A DNA stretch of 64,000 nt from Lytechinus pictus. Lineage: Eukaryota > Echinodermata > Echinoidea > Temnopleuroida > Toxopneustidae. How positions within the stretch are numbered: the first letter of the stretch is position 1; every line of letters begins with the position of its first letter. The stretch covers positions 19,989,103 through 20,053,102 of the forward strand of contig NC_087254.1 of the NCBI RefSeq assembly GCF_037042905.1. The letters run 5' to 3'. A model generated the notes under the pieces. The model made no database searches, was not told the DNA's origin, and saw nothing but the letters and a program-made list of their open reading frames with translations. This document shows positions 24,690 to 36,780 of this stretch, one piece after another. The position numbers and the translations under genes are program-made.

Positions 24690-25060
24690 TGATGGATGTT
24701 GTAGTAAATGGGAGAAGAAGGACATCCTGAACCAGTGAACTACTGCGCTAATGGTGCAGCTCGCTTGGCCGTCGTGGTCACATAGCACTATGTGGAATTC
24801 TGTTGCTTGTCGGGTCCATCATGATGGCCTTAGGAGATATGAAACTGGCTAATGGATTGGAGGTATGGTATAGCCCTTTCCTTTGGACCAGCGGCTGCCT
24901 CGGCAGGTGTGCAGATGTGTATACGTGATTCGACCCTGTACCTGTCTGATCAAGGGGGTTCAGAACCACTTCTATCATGGGCATGGTACCTGTCACAATT
25001 GGAATGATCCAGTACCTCCACATAAAACGGGAGGGTGAGGATCTAATGCACTAACCCCGC
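24690..25060 (+). pseudogene. Possible decayed member of the two-TM cluster family
   Basis: One frame reads GRRGHIALCGILLLVGSIMMALGD...LEVWYSPFLWTSGCLGR and then a stop. About 100 bp later another frame reads TSIMGMVPVTIGMIQYLHIKREGEDLMH and a stop. Together these look like the two helices of the neighbouring genes split by at least one frameshift, with a possible AGG|GTGAGG donor after the second. It sits between C and D in the same orientation. Similarity is by hydrophobic pattern and position only; a different small tetraspan family is possible. Confidence 0.35.
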
Positions 25061-25801
25061 AGTATATTCAACCCATTTACAGAACTTCCCACAATATTTA
25101 GAAATTGAGAATTTATCTTAATTTCAGACCCTTCTCAGTTCGAGGGTAGTCTGATGTCGGTATTTTCTTTATCAATCTGTCGACTGTATGCGCGGAGGAT
25201 CGAATTATGGGGCGATGGCCTTTTGCACTGAAGATTGGACGAATATTTGACCTAGTGATGATAGATATCGAATCTTAAATGGTGTAGATTACTCAACTAG
25301 ATCTATGTCAGTCTGTGGCTTTGACTAATTCCCTGTTCGGTCTCATCCCAAAATGGTCTAGTCCATAGTCGGACAGTGCCATCTTTCCTCACAAGGTTGA
25401 ATACTAGTGTTGGTAGGTTGAATACTAGTGAAAAAAGCCAACGTCATATTATTCGATCGCCCGCGCGTACAGTCGACAGATTGATAAAAACAATACTGAC
25501 AACAGACAACCCTGAATTTCCTCTTGGAAATAGCCTCTGAAAATATGATATTTCTACTTAAAATCAATCTTCTATATATTGCATGGTCCATAATAGGCTT
25601 ATAAAGGAGTCATCTCGAAACTGAAATGACATGCTAGCAAAGGGGTGGTGCGGGAGGGGAGGGGTGGGGGGTTCCCCTAGAGGTGAGTCCAGTGCCTTCT
25701 AGCTTTATGAAATTACCTTACTACCGAATACGAAACATGGTGAAGGATAAAGAGGGCGCTCTTTAAAATAGTATTGAAAGATGTTTAATCGATGGGCGAC
25801 C

Positions 25802-26508
25802 AGTGCATGATGATGATGATGGTGATGATGATGACGACGACGACGATGATGATGATGGTGATGATGACGATGATGATGATGATGATGATGATAATGATGG
25901 TGATGATGGTGATGATGACGATGGTGATGGTGATGATGATGATGATAATGGCGGAGATGATGGTGATGATAAATGATGATGATGGTGATGATGATGACGA
26001 CGACGACGACGATGACGATGATAATGATGGTGATGATGGTGATGATGACGATGATGATGATGATGATGATGATGATGATAATGATGGTGATGATGGTGAT
26101 GATGACGATGGTGATGGTGATGATGATGATGATAATGGCGGAGATGATGGTGATGATAAATGATGATGATGGTGATGATGATGACGACGACGACGACGAT
26201 GACGATGATAATGATGGTGATGATGGTGATGATGATGATAATGATGGTGATGATGGTGATGATGACGATGGTGATGGTGATGATGATGATGATAATGGCG
26301 GAGATGATGGTGATGATAAATGATGATGATGGTGATGATGATGACGACGACGACGACGATGACGATGATAATGATGGTGATGATGACGATGGTGATGGTG
26401 GTGATGATGACGATGGTGATGGTGGTGATGATGACGATGATGATTATGATAATGATGGTGATGATGACGATGGTGATGATGACGATGATGATGATGATGG
26501 TGATCTGT
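25802..26508. repeat. (GAT)n array with a higher-order repeat
   Basis: An almost pure GAT/GAC/GGT triplet array of about 700 bp. Blocks containing GACGACGACGA, GATAATGATGGTGATG and GATAATGGCGGAGATG recur every roughly 160-187 bp, about four times. Open frames giving poly-Met or poly-Asp are artefacts of the repeat. Confidence 0.92.
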
Positions 26509-26934
26509 TAATGCCTATTTTCAAATTATTGCCTCGTAGCAAGATATATCCTAAATATGCTATTTACATATAATCCAGATATGCATTGTTGCTATGTCTG
26601 TCAAGTATTTGTTTAAAATGTGTGCATAACCATAATTATTTGAATAATATACATTCAATAAACATGTATATTACAATATATCAGCATCATGGATCAGTAC
26701 ACAGGACTCTATCGAGCTACATTTTTAAAAAATTTATGTGTGAACAAAAGTTATTAAAGAGCATGCTTACGGCCAAAGGAAAGAAAGAACGTGATAAAAT
26801 CGATATAATTGAATAGCTTCAAAACGGGTCGATTGAAACTGATCTAATCGTGCCCTTCTCAAGATGACCCTCGATCGTTCAGACTGCCTTTAAGAAAACA
26901 TCCAAAGGATATTAATCGACAAAGATGGTGTATA

Positions 26935-27007
26935 GGGGAGCTAGCTCAGATGGTAGAGCGCTCGCTTAGCATGCGAGAGGTACCGGGATCGATGCCCGGG
27001 TTCTCCA
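26935..27007 (+). tRNA. tRNA-Ala (AGC)
   Basis: A 73-nt sequence that folds as a cloverleaf: acceptor GGGGAGC/GTTCTCC, D arm GCTCAGATGGTAGAGC, anticodon stem with loop CTTAGCA (anticodon AGC), T arm CCGGGATCGATGCCCGG and discriminator A. It has the A box TAGCTCAGATGG and B box GGGATCGATGCC needed for Pol III. A T-run follows (about 27017-27025), a plausible terminator. No CCA is encoded, as usual in eukaryotes. Confidence 0.93.
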
Positions 27008-27990
27008 ACTTAAGTATTTTTTTTTAAATAATAGATGTACGTATTTATTGCAGCTATTATTTTTCAGAGGGAGTACGGTGGCTTTTCAAAGCATCCTATC
27101 AATTTTCTAAAAGGAATGATGATTTACATAACGAAGATAACACACACATAAAAAAAAATAATGCCACAGTCGTGTGGAATCATCTTGAAATTCATTATAA
27201 AACCCGGATTCTCTAATATAGATTTTCACTCCACATTTTTCTCAATATCATTACCTACATATTAAACGAATTTAATCAAAATATTTTTTTTTGAAAATTT
27301 AATCATTCACTTGTTCTTCTATTTAAAAAAAAATGAAATCAGCAATTCAAATTACATGCATGATCGTGAGAAACGGGTGTGCTGCGTGTGTCATTTTCCA
27401 TGCAGCATCCCCTCGAAATCTGGTAGGTATATGCTAACTGGTAGAAATGTATCCCCAATGTCCTGCATTTTTTTTTTAAATAAAAATGTTTTTTTTTTTT
27501 TTTTTGCCTGTCAAATTTTCCTGAAACAAAATCACTTTCTCATTGCAGTAAAACAATTTTTTGCCTGTCAAATTTAAACCAGCACCCCCTGAAAAAATCG
27601 TTCCCAATGCTGACGGGGAGAAACATGGCGCATGGGCCAAACTTCTGAAATATCCCGATCTCGCAAAGTGAGCGAGAGAAACTTTGACCATTTGATTGAA
27701 AATCTAAAAGACATGGTTCAGATGACGTTATATTTCATCCATTTTCTTTTCATTAATACGGACTTCTTCCTCTTGGATTTGAGTAATCATGCCAGTGTCT
27801 TGGGGAAAAAAGAAGTAGCATTTTTCGGTCAATGAATTTTTGGCAGGATGAAAGAAAAAAAAGATCATCAAAGTTCTGTCAGGGAGGGGCACCCTGCCAC
27901 CCCCAATATTCCCGTGAGATCAATACGAAACAATCTTTTTTTTTTCAGATCTAATACATGACGTTAAGCCGTATATCTTAGTTTTTAACA

Positions 27991-28063
27991 GGGGAGCTAG
28001 CTCAGATGGTAGAGCGCTCGCTTAGCATGCGAGAGGTACCGGGATCGATGCCCGGGTTCTCCA
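27991..28063 (+). tRNA. tRNA-Ala (AGC), second copy
   Basis: Identical by eye to the copy at 26935. Flanking sequence on both sides is also similar (for example GAGGGAGTA...CGGTGGCTTT downstream), so it arose by segmental tandem duplication. Confidence 0.93.
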
Positions 28064-28622
28064 AACAAAATATTTTTCTAGTAAAAGTATGTATTTGTAA
28101 TAGCTATTAGTTTTAGAGGGAGTATACGGTGGCTTTAAAAACCATTCAATCAATTCTCGAAAAGGAAATTATGATTTACATAGCACCCAAAACTGATATC
28201 ATTTCCACAGTCGTGTGGATTCATTTTGTCATGCTCTAAAACCCGGATAATCTAAATTTTTACTCCGACTATCTTATTATCGTCATACTTCTTTTTGGGG
28301 AATCCGATTACTTTCTTTTTCATCTTCTTAAAAAAAGAAATATTGAAATCAGCAAACTAAATGAGCTAAAAATGTTTCCGGGGTAAAACATGACGCATGG
28401 GCAAAATTTCTGAAAAGTCGCAAGCTCGCAAAGTAAGCAAGAGGAACTTTGACCATTTTATATATTTTCTTTCTTCAATACAGACTTCTTCCTATTTGAT
28501 ACGCAGTCTGTTGGAGAAAAAAGTTAAAGTGTATCGTCATTCCGGGAGCACTTTCCCTTCACGATATAGGCAAGCTGAAAAAAAAAAACTCCCATCAAAT
28601 TTCTGTCAGGAAAGGGGGCACT

Positions 28623-28697
28623 GGGGAACTAGCTCAGATGGTATAGAGCGCTCGCTTAGCATGCGAGATGCACCGGGATCGATGCCCGGATTCTCCA
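28623..28697 (+). pseudogene. Degenerate tRNA-Ala (AGC), third copy
   Basis: 75 nt. The D loop has a two-base insertion (GGTATAGAGC instead of GGTAGAGC), and there are changes near the variable loop and in the acceptor and T arms (GAACTAG, GATGCACC, CCGGATTCTCC). The anticodon AGC is kept. Probably a tRNA pseudogene, though a weakly functional gene cannot be excluded. Confidence 0.8.
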
Positions 28698-28800
28698 ACT
28701 TTTTTTCTATTAAAAAGAAATGATATCATTAATAATTTTTCGAGAATGCGTTGCGTTTACAAACATTCCACCACTTTTCGAAAAGGAAGCGAATGATATT

Positions 28801-29630
28801 TATAGTTACAGTCTTGTGGATTCATCTTGAATGTCGTTAATATCCTTTCATTGGCTCAATATGTTTCCTAACTTGGCGTTTAAGGACTGTGCCATTAAAC
28901 GGATATGTATCTCACTCATCAAATAACGCGAGTGCGAACCCCGAGCTGATTTTTTTTATATTCAGACTTAAAAAGGGACATTATAAGGACATTATATAGG
29001 ACATGCCTTAAAAAGCCGGGGCCATTCACTTTGAGAAGGCCTAGTCATGAAAAAGAAGCATATGTCACTAAATAAAGCAATAATAAGTGTGAGGAAATAT
29101 AATGGTGTATACTGACTTGAAAACGGGATGTTTTAGGTTAACAGGATTATATTCATCTTAAACTGACAATGCGAGCACCAGGAATGATGAACACATATAT
29201 AGGCCATATGGCCTACGCAAATTATGTTTCATAAAGTTATGAAAAATATGTCTTATGTAATATGATATAACATAATAAAATATACAATTATTTCTTCTTC
29301 CTCCACTATACGTTTCTTTTTCTCTCACCCTCTTTTTCTCCTTTTCCCCCGTTTTTTTTTGGCAAGCCGATTGGGGAGGCACGTGCCCCCCATGCCCCCC
29401 CCCCCCGTAGTTACGCCACTGTCTCTACCCTCGTGTTCTAGCCCTGCCATAATTTTAATTATCACCATAATAAACTAACTGATCTCGATAGAAGAAATTG
29501 AGTTTTTAAGGGTGGAAAGGGATGGATGTCGAAATGATGCAGCTGGCGGCTTTAACTTGTCCCTTCCCATCGCAGAAATTGTCAAAACCTTTTCGACAAT
29601 GCAAAAAATTAACAAAATTTGTTTAAAAGT
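28801..29630. other. Intergenic; G-rich MITE fragment near 29.4 kb
   Basis: No gene. GCACGTGCCCCCCATGCC with a C-tract ending GTAGTTACGCCACTG at about 29380-29421 looks like one end of the TTACGCCA-type element. Confidence 0.4.
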
Positions 29631-29638
29631 GTGTATCT

Positions 29639-30924
29639 GGGGTGGTATTCTGAGATCCATTTTATCTCAGATAAAATAAAATATTTTATCTCCGTTAAAA
29701 TCAGTGAGATAAAATACCCTTAAAATCTCTCCGAATTGGTATTCTGAGAACAATTTTATCTTCATTTTATCTCTGTAAGACACACATATTTCTTAATCAA
29801 TATCCAATTAGAAACGCGCTTTTATAGCTCTCTCAAATCACTCAACCAATGGAAATCCATTCCGCTAGGAGGTGTGGCGAAGGAGTGAGATTGCGTCAAT
29901 TTATTGACTTCAATACGCTTGCACTATACGCTTGTGCGTCTTTACAGAGATTTCTTTTTAACAAAAATGGCAATACTCTCATCTTTTTTTCGAAGTCTAT
30001 ATCGCATCTTTTCAAGCATCATTTCAAAGACAATATTAGTCAAGAAAAGTCTTATGAAATGCTTCCTGATTGTACAGGAATAACTTTAAGGTGTTGTTCT
30101 CAACGAATATATAATTTTTCTTAATTTTCATGCCAACATTTGGAGTTAATTCACCTAGAAATATTGACGAAATGAACGTCGCGGAGATAAAATAGCCCCT
30201 ACCCTCTTTTAAGTTTATTTTATTTTTTCTTCAAAGTAACTTATACCGTGTTTACACTTAATCGGCATTTGAATCGGCTCGCGGTTCTGAACCGCGAGCC
30301 GATGCAGCATCGGCTTTTTCATAGCGTGTAAACGCGAGTAACTTGAATCGGCTCGCGGTTCAGAACCGGCAATTTGCACCACCAAAGTAGTAGGTTCTGA
30401 ACCGCGAGCCGATGCAGAATCGGCTTTTTTGCTACGTGTAAACAGAAAGCCGATTCTGCACCGGCAATTTGTGCGCATTTCAATTACTTTACCATTGTGA
30501 CGTAATTGTAAGCGCACGGATCCAGCGTTGTCTTTATTATGACGTATATTGTTGGTGTGCGTATCATTTTAGGTTTTTGCATCGGCTCGCGGTTCTGAAC
30601 CGCGAGCTGTAACAACGTGTAAACGCAATCCAAATGCCGATTCTGCATCGGCATTTGGTTCAGAACCAAATGCCGATTAAGTGTAAACACGGTATTGGGC
30701 GCAAGCACATCACCCGCGTTGCAATGGCCATAAACGCGATGGGTATGTCTACGCAGCCACTGCTCTGTTGCGTATCATCATAAATACGCAAGATAAAATT
30801 TATACGCAAGATGAAATTTTAAATTTTATCTGAGAGATAAAATGTCATCTCAGAATACCAATTTCATTTTAAGAGATAAAATAAAATATTTTAAAGATAA
30901 AATGACCTCAGAATACCGCCCCAG
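29639..30924. mobile_element. MITE family 7 (outer): element split by a nested insertion
   Basis: The left end GGGGTGGTATTCTGAG is complemented by CTCAGAATACCGCCCC at the right. Both arms are rich in TTTTATCTC/GAGATAAAA. A second copy of TTGGTATTCTGAGA lies at 29736 and of TCTCAGAATACCAA at 30847, so the arms are themselves internally repeated. A distinct inverted-repeat element (30244-30694) is inserted inside. Confidence 0.82.
30244..30694. mobile_element. MITE family 8 (inner), nested in the outer element
   Basis: TACCGTGTTTACACTTAATC at the left is the exact complement of GATTAAGTGTAAACACGGTA at the right. The interior repeats the palindromic module CGGCTCGCGGTTC...GAACCGCGAGCCG three to four times, and the module CGTGTAAAC in both orientations. 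Non-coding, 451 bp. Confidence 0.88.
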
Positions 30925-31184
30925 ATCCTTTGATTTTAATCTGAAAAGAAAAACAAGCAAAAACCAACCAACAAAAAAGTTCGCTCCCTCGTTGATGCAT
31001 TACGGCCATGTCCGATGGGTATTTTTTTTAACGTCGTCGAATTTTCCCTGCCTTAAACAACAAACATTTAACTTCCAACCTAAAAATAAATACCCCCCCC
31101 CCAAAAAAAAAAACAAATATGTGAACAGGCCTTTGCTTATTGCGTAGAATTTGAATACGCATGCTTATTGCGCAATATTTCACA

Positions 31185-31420
31185 ACTTCGACCCTGGCCC
31201 AGCATGGCGCCCAAAGAGTGGTCCCGGGCCCGTCGGCCGCGCCTCCAAACTAGCGCAACGCTGGCCGCCCTGCAGCTGCATGCACTGGATCTGGATTGCC
31301 GAACGAGGTCCTCACTGCATATGCTGCTCTCAGCTCAGCTAGCGAACAAGACGTTCCCCCCAAGAGACTCTTTTTTTATTCTGCAACCGAGGGAGCACTA
31401 TATAATTATCAAATTTGGCG
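31185..31420 (+). promoter_or_regulatory. GC-rich patch and candidate 5' exon of gene D
   Basis: A short GC- and CpG-rich island (about 31190-31300) in otherwise AT-rich DNA. About 100 bp later comes CTATATAATTATC and then AATTTGGCG|GTAAGTATTT, a strong donor. An acceptor CACTATCTCAG ends at 32155, two bases before the gene D ATG. Reads as promoter plus 5' noncoding exon; not proven. Confidence 0.42.
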
Positions 31421-32157
31421 GTAAGTATTTTCTATTTTAGATCGAATAACTAACCAAAACCTTTATCTTACAGCCATAATAATAATAGGCTTGCCAACGG
31501 ACAACGGTTTATCTTAAGAGCATTGGAAAATGCTAGTCAACACCTACCGGTATACCGGTACCGGTATGTCGACATCTGTGAGTTAGATTTAGTATGTCAA
31601 TTTTCCTAAACTAAGAACAAGATAAGAACAATCATTGTACATTACTGACCCTCATTTCAATAACTACATTTTAGGCTGAAATATATTATGCTGATATTTC
31701 CGATTAAAAGTCCTAACATGCGACTCCATCTTCCGTCTTGACAAGAAAGTGAATTTATGTCTTGATTCTAAAATAGGTTTGTAAGAGACGTCTGGACTGG
31801 AAGACAGTTGTAATTCCTATTTTTCAAGGAAGAGAACAGTCAACTAAATAAGTTGGCCTCCAATCAATCAAGTAATATGAATAAATCGATATAAGAAAAT
31901 CTTATGAATCATGAATGAATAATTTTATTCACTGAACAAAATGATGAAAAAATCTCTTTGGACACACTGCTGAACAATATAATTTCGTCATCGAGCAAAC
32001 TGATGTATTGTCAGGCATGTCAGTCAGTCCTGAATGAAAAGTTGAACATTTTTTATTACATTTCTTTTTCTTCAAACTATTATTTCATCAGTTAAAGTTG
32101 TATACGTAAGCCTGGCACTTTAGAGGAGATATAAAGGGACATTTCACTATCTCAGCG

Positions 32158-33594
32158 ATGTTAGTGAAAGGACATGATGAGAGTAGCCTTCGAGCCAATC
32201 ATCAAACTCATTTCCTCAACCCAACCATCCAGTCCGGAAGTCACCAAGGTGGAGTCTCTGGGTCTCATTCTCCTGCCCTAACGGCAACGTATACAGGCTC
32301 CAGCTCTACCGGAACCTCAGACTCATATCGGGGCTTGGTACTTGGATCTGGACGAACGATTTCGCCTGCTGTTCTCAGAGTCATTTACTTCGGCAGCATC
32401 TTCTGCTTCATCTCTGGCGTACTTTGTGGAAACCTTGGAGGGTGGTACGACAGCGTCGTCGGGTTCCTAGGGATGTTCCTCATCACTGTTGGTGTCATTA
32501 CCACGCTGTTCGTGGCCTATCATCGGTACCATCAGAGACATTCGGCGGGTGGTGCTGGGACCAACATGACGATGAGGCCCACTGTGACATTGCAACAAGA
32601 GGTTACGAACCCATCACAAGATGGAGGAACAACGTCCTATGTCATAGAGACGAGAGGGATGCAGACTGCAGGGATGCCAATTGGACAACAAGGCTTCAAC
32701 ACCCAATATGGATTCCCACAAGGAACTGCCACACAGACATTTCAAGATCCTATGCAAAAGTACGTTGATTTTATACTTGATGATGGGGGTGGGTGTGAAC
32801 TTGTCATAAGGTGCACTGTTTAAAATAATTTAAACAACGCTGTTTCCTATGTGAATTGCATGCACAGTAGTTTTTAAAACATTTCAAACAAGTGTTTAAA
32901 ATCTTAAACAACAAAATTTGAATTCAAATATTTAATTACCAATAGTTTAAGCACGCATGGTTGTTTAAGATTTTAAACATTTGCTTAAACTGTTAAAACG
33001 GCTACTGCGCGATTCATATAGTAAATAGCGTTTTCAAAAATCATTGTTAACATTGTGTTATAAGGGAAGATGGAGAGAATAAGAGCAGAATGGGAGAGAG
33101 AGAGGGGGGGGGGTGGAGAGAGGGGAGGGGGGGGGGCGAAGGGGAGATAGGGGTTAGTTTGCTGGTTGTGAAATGAAAAAAAATCAAGATCTAGATAGCT
33201 TTTCATATATTTTTCTTTAAATTGTAAGCTGTGATGTGCATTTATAGTCTAAGACCACACACTACATGTATTTTGTTTCTTTTGTGAGGGGGGGGGGGGG
33301 GGGCTGAAATGTTTCGACTCATCACTTTGCATTTACCTTTTCGATTTCAGCGTTCCGGGACCAACTCCCACCCCAGCTCCGCCGAACACTCCAGGAGGGT
33401 ATCCCCAGCCGATTCCTACCGACCCAACTGGTACATTCATGACTTCGCAAGGAGCCACGCCCCAGTTCAACTACCCAGTCATGCACCCTCCACAGATAAG
33501 AGGAACCCACTTGGGTGTCACCCACCCGGACTCAGTGGAAAACGACTTACCCCCTCCACCATCTTATCAAGATGTTTTCAGTAAATCTTATTAA
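32158..33594 (+). CDS. Cluster gene D: two-TM protein with PPxY tail, no Arg/His-rich N-terminus
   Basis: Exons 32158-32759 and 33351-33594 give 281 residues; donor CAAAA|GTACGT, acceptor GATTTCAG|C, phase 2 (Asn201). The N-terminal 68 residues are Ser/Thr/Gly-rich instead of basic. Helices lie at 71-92 and 99-121, joined by CGNLGGWYDSVVGFLG (90-105), the family signature. NMTMRPTVTL and GGTTSYVIETRGMQTAGMPIG match the corresponding segments of B, C and E. The tail is Pro/Thr-rich and ends ENDLPPPPSYQDVFSKSY (PPxY at 270-273). AATAAA begins just after the stop (33598). An unspliced read would run on from the donor to a stop at 32823. Function inferred only from the PPxY motif. Confidence 0.8.
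32812..33010. mobile_element. AT-rich inverted repeat in the gene D intron
   Basis: AAACAAGTGTTTAAAATCTTAAACAAC near 32885 pairs with GTTGTTTAAGATTTTAAACA near 32961, and GTTTAAA motifs recur through both arms. Looks like a degenerate hairpin MITE. Confidence 0.55.
33060..33305. repeat. GA-rich and poly-G tracts in the gene D intron
   Basis: GAGAGAG...GGGG stretch at 33068-33150 and a 16-G run at about 33288-33303. Confidence 0.75.
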
Positions 33595-34124
33595 ATGAAT
33601 AAAAAAGGAATAACAAAGATTTGTTAGAATGAAATGACTATTATCAGCGGGGTATTATTTCATTCAACTCCCAACGTTTTTTTTTTCTTCAAACTTTACA
33701 CCCCTCTCTCCTGCTCTCTGTACGCTTGGTTAAATTCTCTGGCCTTGTCATTTTTTCCCTGAACCTTAATTCCCATAAAAAAATACATTAATATCCCTTA
33801 CACCCGATTTTTCTATTTTATTAAGAGTTAGTGTTATTCTGTCTCCTGATTTGTCCCCGACTGTCATAATGCCATGATGTATGTTTGTCTCTCTCCCTTG
33901 AGAAGGATCCTGGGAAGCGTCCTTCTTTATAGATGACTGTTCTGGTGGGGGGGGGGGGGGGTCCGAAGAAGAAGAATTGTTATTTCAATGGGGCATTGAA
34001 ACATGCCGAGACAGGCCCGTTGCTATATTAGTGCATGCATTATAATTGCTCAAGGCAGACCTGAAGCCCCCACTTGTTTGACATTACCATACAAGAACAC
34101 CCAAAGCGAGCCTAGACGAAATCT

Positions 34125-34832
34125 TTAAAGGCCCGGTGCCATTGCACTTACGGATGCAAAGCGGATGTAAAACGTAAAAAATCTCGCCATCCGATGGAAA
34201 ACGCGATGCATCCGTTGTGTACTCATTGCATACGTGCTACATAAGCTCTATCCATCGAGCATCCGTCCTCTGTGAATTCATCCTCGCAAAAAGTTTTGAG
34301 CTGCACAAAACTTATAGAACGGATGAACTTTCAGCCGGTACGATGTAAATCCGCAACATGTACGAACAACAAACGTTCCATGTCCGTTATTTGTTTGTTT
34401 TGTTTGTTTGTTTTATTTTTATTTCTGCGTTCACAATACATTATCACAAATATTTATCATCCGTTAAACATCCGCTGTATCCTCTCTGCGTCATCTGGGC
34501 ATCCTCGCAACTCAGATTCACTGAAGCTGAACAACGGAAAGAGGGAGGAAAGATAAGGTACATAGAACCTCAATACATCGTTAGTAGCACGGAAATAGAA
34601 AGGATGTAAACGTATGCTCCGGAGCTGTCATCCACTTCCATCCGTTTTCATCTGCAAGGTTTCCGATGAACATCCGTTTAGCATCCGCGCTATATGCTAC
34701 CCACGTCCGTTATTTTCCGTTATGTTTTCGCAAATTTCTGGAGCGTACAAAAACGAAAAGAAATTTTGCTCGTCCGCTGTGTCCTTAATGAATACGTTTT
34801 GTGTCCGTTGGCCAGTGGGACCAGACCTTTAC
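34125..34832. mobile_element. MITE family 6, diverged ends
   Basis: The left end TAAAGGCCCGGTGCCATTGC is approximately complementary to GCCAGTGGGACCAGACCTTTA at the right. Motifs related to CATCCG/CGGATG occur throughout in both orientations. No coding capacity that I can support. Confidence 0.7.
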
Positions 34833-35049
34833 ACAATTGCCATGTTCTCCACGGTCTCTGAACTTTTTCAGAAAATATCCGATTACAATTCTATAAGCTA
34901 TAACGCTGTCATCTGGAATTTCTGTTTCTTGAAATTTCGTTATCAGACGGACATGGACAAAACATGCGGAAGTTTTCAAAAGGTTGAGTGCCGATCGTCG
35001 ATATACGTTACTTGTGATGTTGTGTTGTATATAGGTCCACGGTAATATT

Positions 35050-35880
35050 TATTTGGATATATGTCACTCGATATTTAATGATTAAATAAATGAATGTGAG
35101 CAAGACAACTTCCAATTGTATTCATTCTATAGAGTTTGGTTTGATCAAAATGCAACTCTTTTAGAGAAAAAAAAAACTTCAATTTTTTTTTCGAATGTGA
35201 AAGAGGTGTTTCTTTTTATAGCAAATGTCACCAAAATATATACATTCATTCTTGAGGAAACATCGCCAATAATTTGTTCCAGATTGAAAGGAATACAGAA
35301 AAAATAGGGATTTTACCATTAAAAAGAAACAAGCCTTTCTAAATAACACATAATGCAAGGTGCTAGAATTTGAAATAGGGGTATAGAACGGTGATATATT
35401 TTGCTGGAAAAAAATATTGCTTGCTGGGCAGCTATTGACCAATTAAAAAAAAAACTTTTATTCTTTATTAAATAACTGCCATGATTATGTGCCTTACTAT
35501 TCCTTATGTACTTTCAGTCTCACTCTCACTAATAAATAAAGTCTACTTAATATGTTCCCCAGTCATGCATAATTGTAACTGAGGATAAAATGAAATTATT
35601 ACATGAATATTAAAAATCGGGTCATTGATATTACCCGACCATAAATATACAAACATCAATTTAATATTCTTTAATATCAATTTAAGTTCTTTTCGCAGAT
35701 GCAACAGGGACGGATTTAAGAAGTTAAATGTATTAAAAATGCCCGTCAAACGACAAATAATAGCTGGGAGGTCTTTGTCGAAAATTGATGAACGTGTCAT
35801 TTGTCCACAGTCCAGGATGAAATTGCTGTTTTGATTCACCAATTTTCGACAAAAACTTCTTGGTTGTTCTTTGTCATGAA
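35050..35880. other. Intergenic; a palindromic TTTGTCGAAAATTGATGAA segment
   Basis: TTTGTCGAAAATTGATGAA (about 35774) pairs with TTCACCAATTTTCGACAAA (about 35835), resembling the arm of the element at 48191-48481. Otherwise AT-rich with no gene. Confidence 0.45.
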
Positions 35881-35884
35881 GGGC

Positions 35885-36212
35885 AGTGGCGTACCTAGGA
35901 TTTTCCACAGGGGGGGGGGGGGGGGGAGGCAAATCCGTCCGCCAAAAAATTTGACAAGCAGAAAAAAAAGGAAAAAGGTCTTCAACCACAAATATAGGAT
36001 TTCGAACCAGAAAAAAAATTGACAAGCAAAAAAAAAAAAAAAAAAAAGGTTTTCAAGCTCGTCAGGGGGGGGGGGGGGGCAAAAAAGGTCGTCAAGCTCG
36101 TCAGGGGGGGGGGGCAAAAAGGTCTTCAGGGGGGGGCAGAGATACGTCCTTTGCAATGGTTGTGACTCGTCAGGGGGGGGGGCAGACTACCCCCCCCGTA
36201 GGTACGCTAGTG
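35885..36212. mobile_element. G-homopolymer MITE with internal minisatellite
   Basis: Starts AGTGGCGTACCTAGGATTTT and ends CCGTAGGTACGCTAGTG. Between lie several 8-17-G tracts separated by GGCAAAAAAGGTCGTCAAGC-like units and TTGACAAGCA. The relative at 48835-49079 is in inverse internal order. Confidence 0.75.
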
Positions 36213-36219
36213 ATGAAGG

Positions 36220-36780
36220 GCATTTGCCATGTTTAATTCTTGAATCCGTCGCGCGTCGAAGAGAAAACTTCCTATTCACTGCGCCAACATGGCCAATATA
36301 TTTCATTTTGGCGCAAGCCATTTTCAACATTATCATTTTCAATGTTAACGCAAGCGCAATAAAAAAAAACTGCTTAGAAGAGAGTCATTGAACATTTATT
36401 ATGATGAAAAAAATACTTTCATGTTACAAACTGAGTTTGCGTATTAATCTCCGTTGTATTTGATCTTTGGTCACAGTCGTCCCCTTTCCAAATTTCGAAA
36501 GCTCTTATGACAATGACATTGACAGTCAATGGTTTAATCTGTAATAAATTGGGCTCAATTTCTCACGCTTGGCCCCTTTCCTTTCCGTCGTGTTTCAAAG
36601 CACCTAAACTTTCATATTCGGCATTCACATTTTCATAATAATATGAGGTCAAGTCTCTGACAATGAGAGCAAACCTTTAGAGCAAACAGAGAGAGAGAGG
36701 AAAAAACCGATCACTGCCAGGAATAAACATGGTGTCATATGACGTCACTCTGTACATATAGGCCCTTTTAAAAAGATATT
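36220..36780. other. Intergenic, nothing recognised
   Basis: No gene or repeat with clear ends. Confidence 0.35.

Larger units (their letters stand above)
26935..28800. repeat. Tandem segmental duplication carrying tRNA-Ala
   Basis: Besides the tRNAs, several stretches recur in order: a GGTGGCTTT...GAAAAGGAA...ATGATTTACATA block after each tRNA; a CACAGTCGTGTGGA block; and ACATG(G/A)CGCATGGGC...TCGCAAAGT(G/A)AGC...AACTTTGACCATTT. Units are about 1,056 and 632 bp. Confidence 0.8.

Noticed and set aside
25792-26573. Long open frames coding poly-Met, poly-Asp and similar
   Set aside because: They are translations of a (GAT)n array in all frames; no start context, no splice signals and no non-repetitive sequence.
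27311-27835. Open frames around the tRNA-Ala copies
   Set aside because: They lie in duplicated non-coding flanks with T- and A-runs; no homology pattern and no consistent frame between duplicates.
31151-31440. ORFs in the GC-rich patch upstream of gene D
   Set aside because: More economically read as promoter and 5' noncoding exon; no protein-like features.
34272-35045. ORFs of 83-143 codons
   Set aside because: They lie mostly within an inverted-repeat element full of CATCCG motifs and show no domain pattern.
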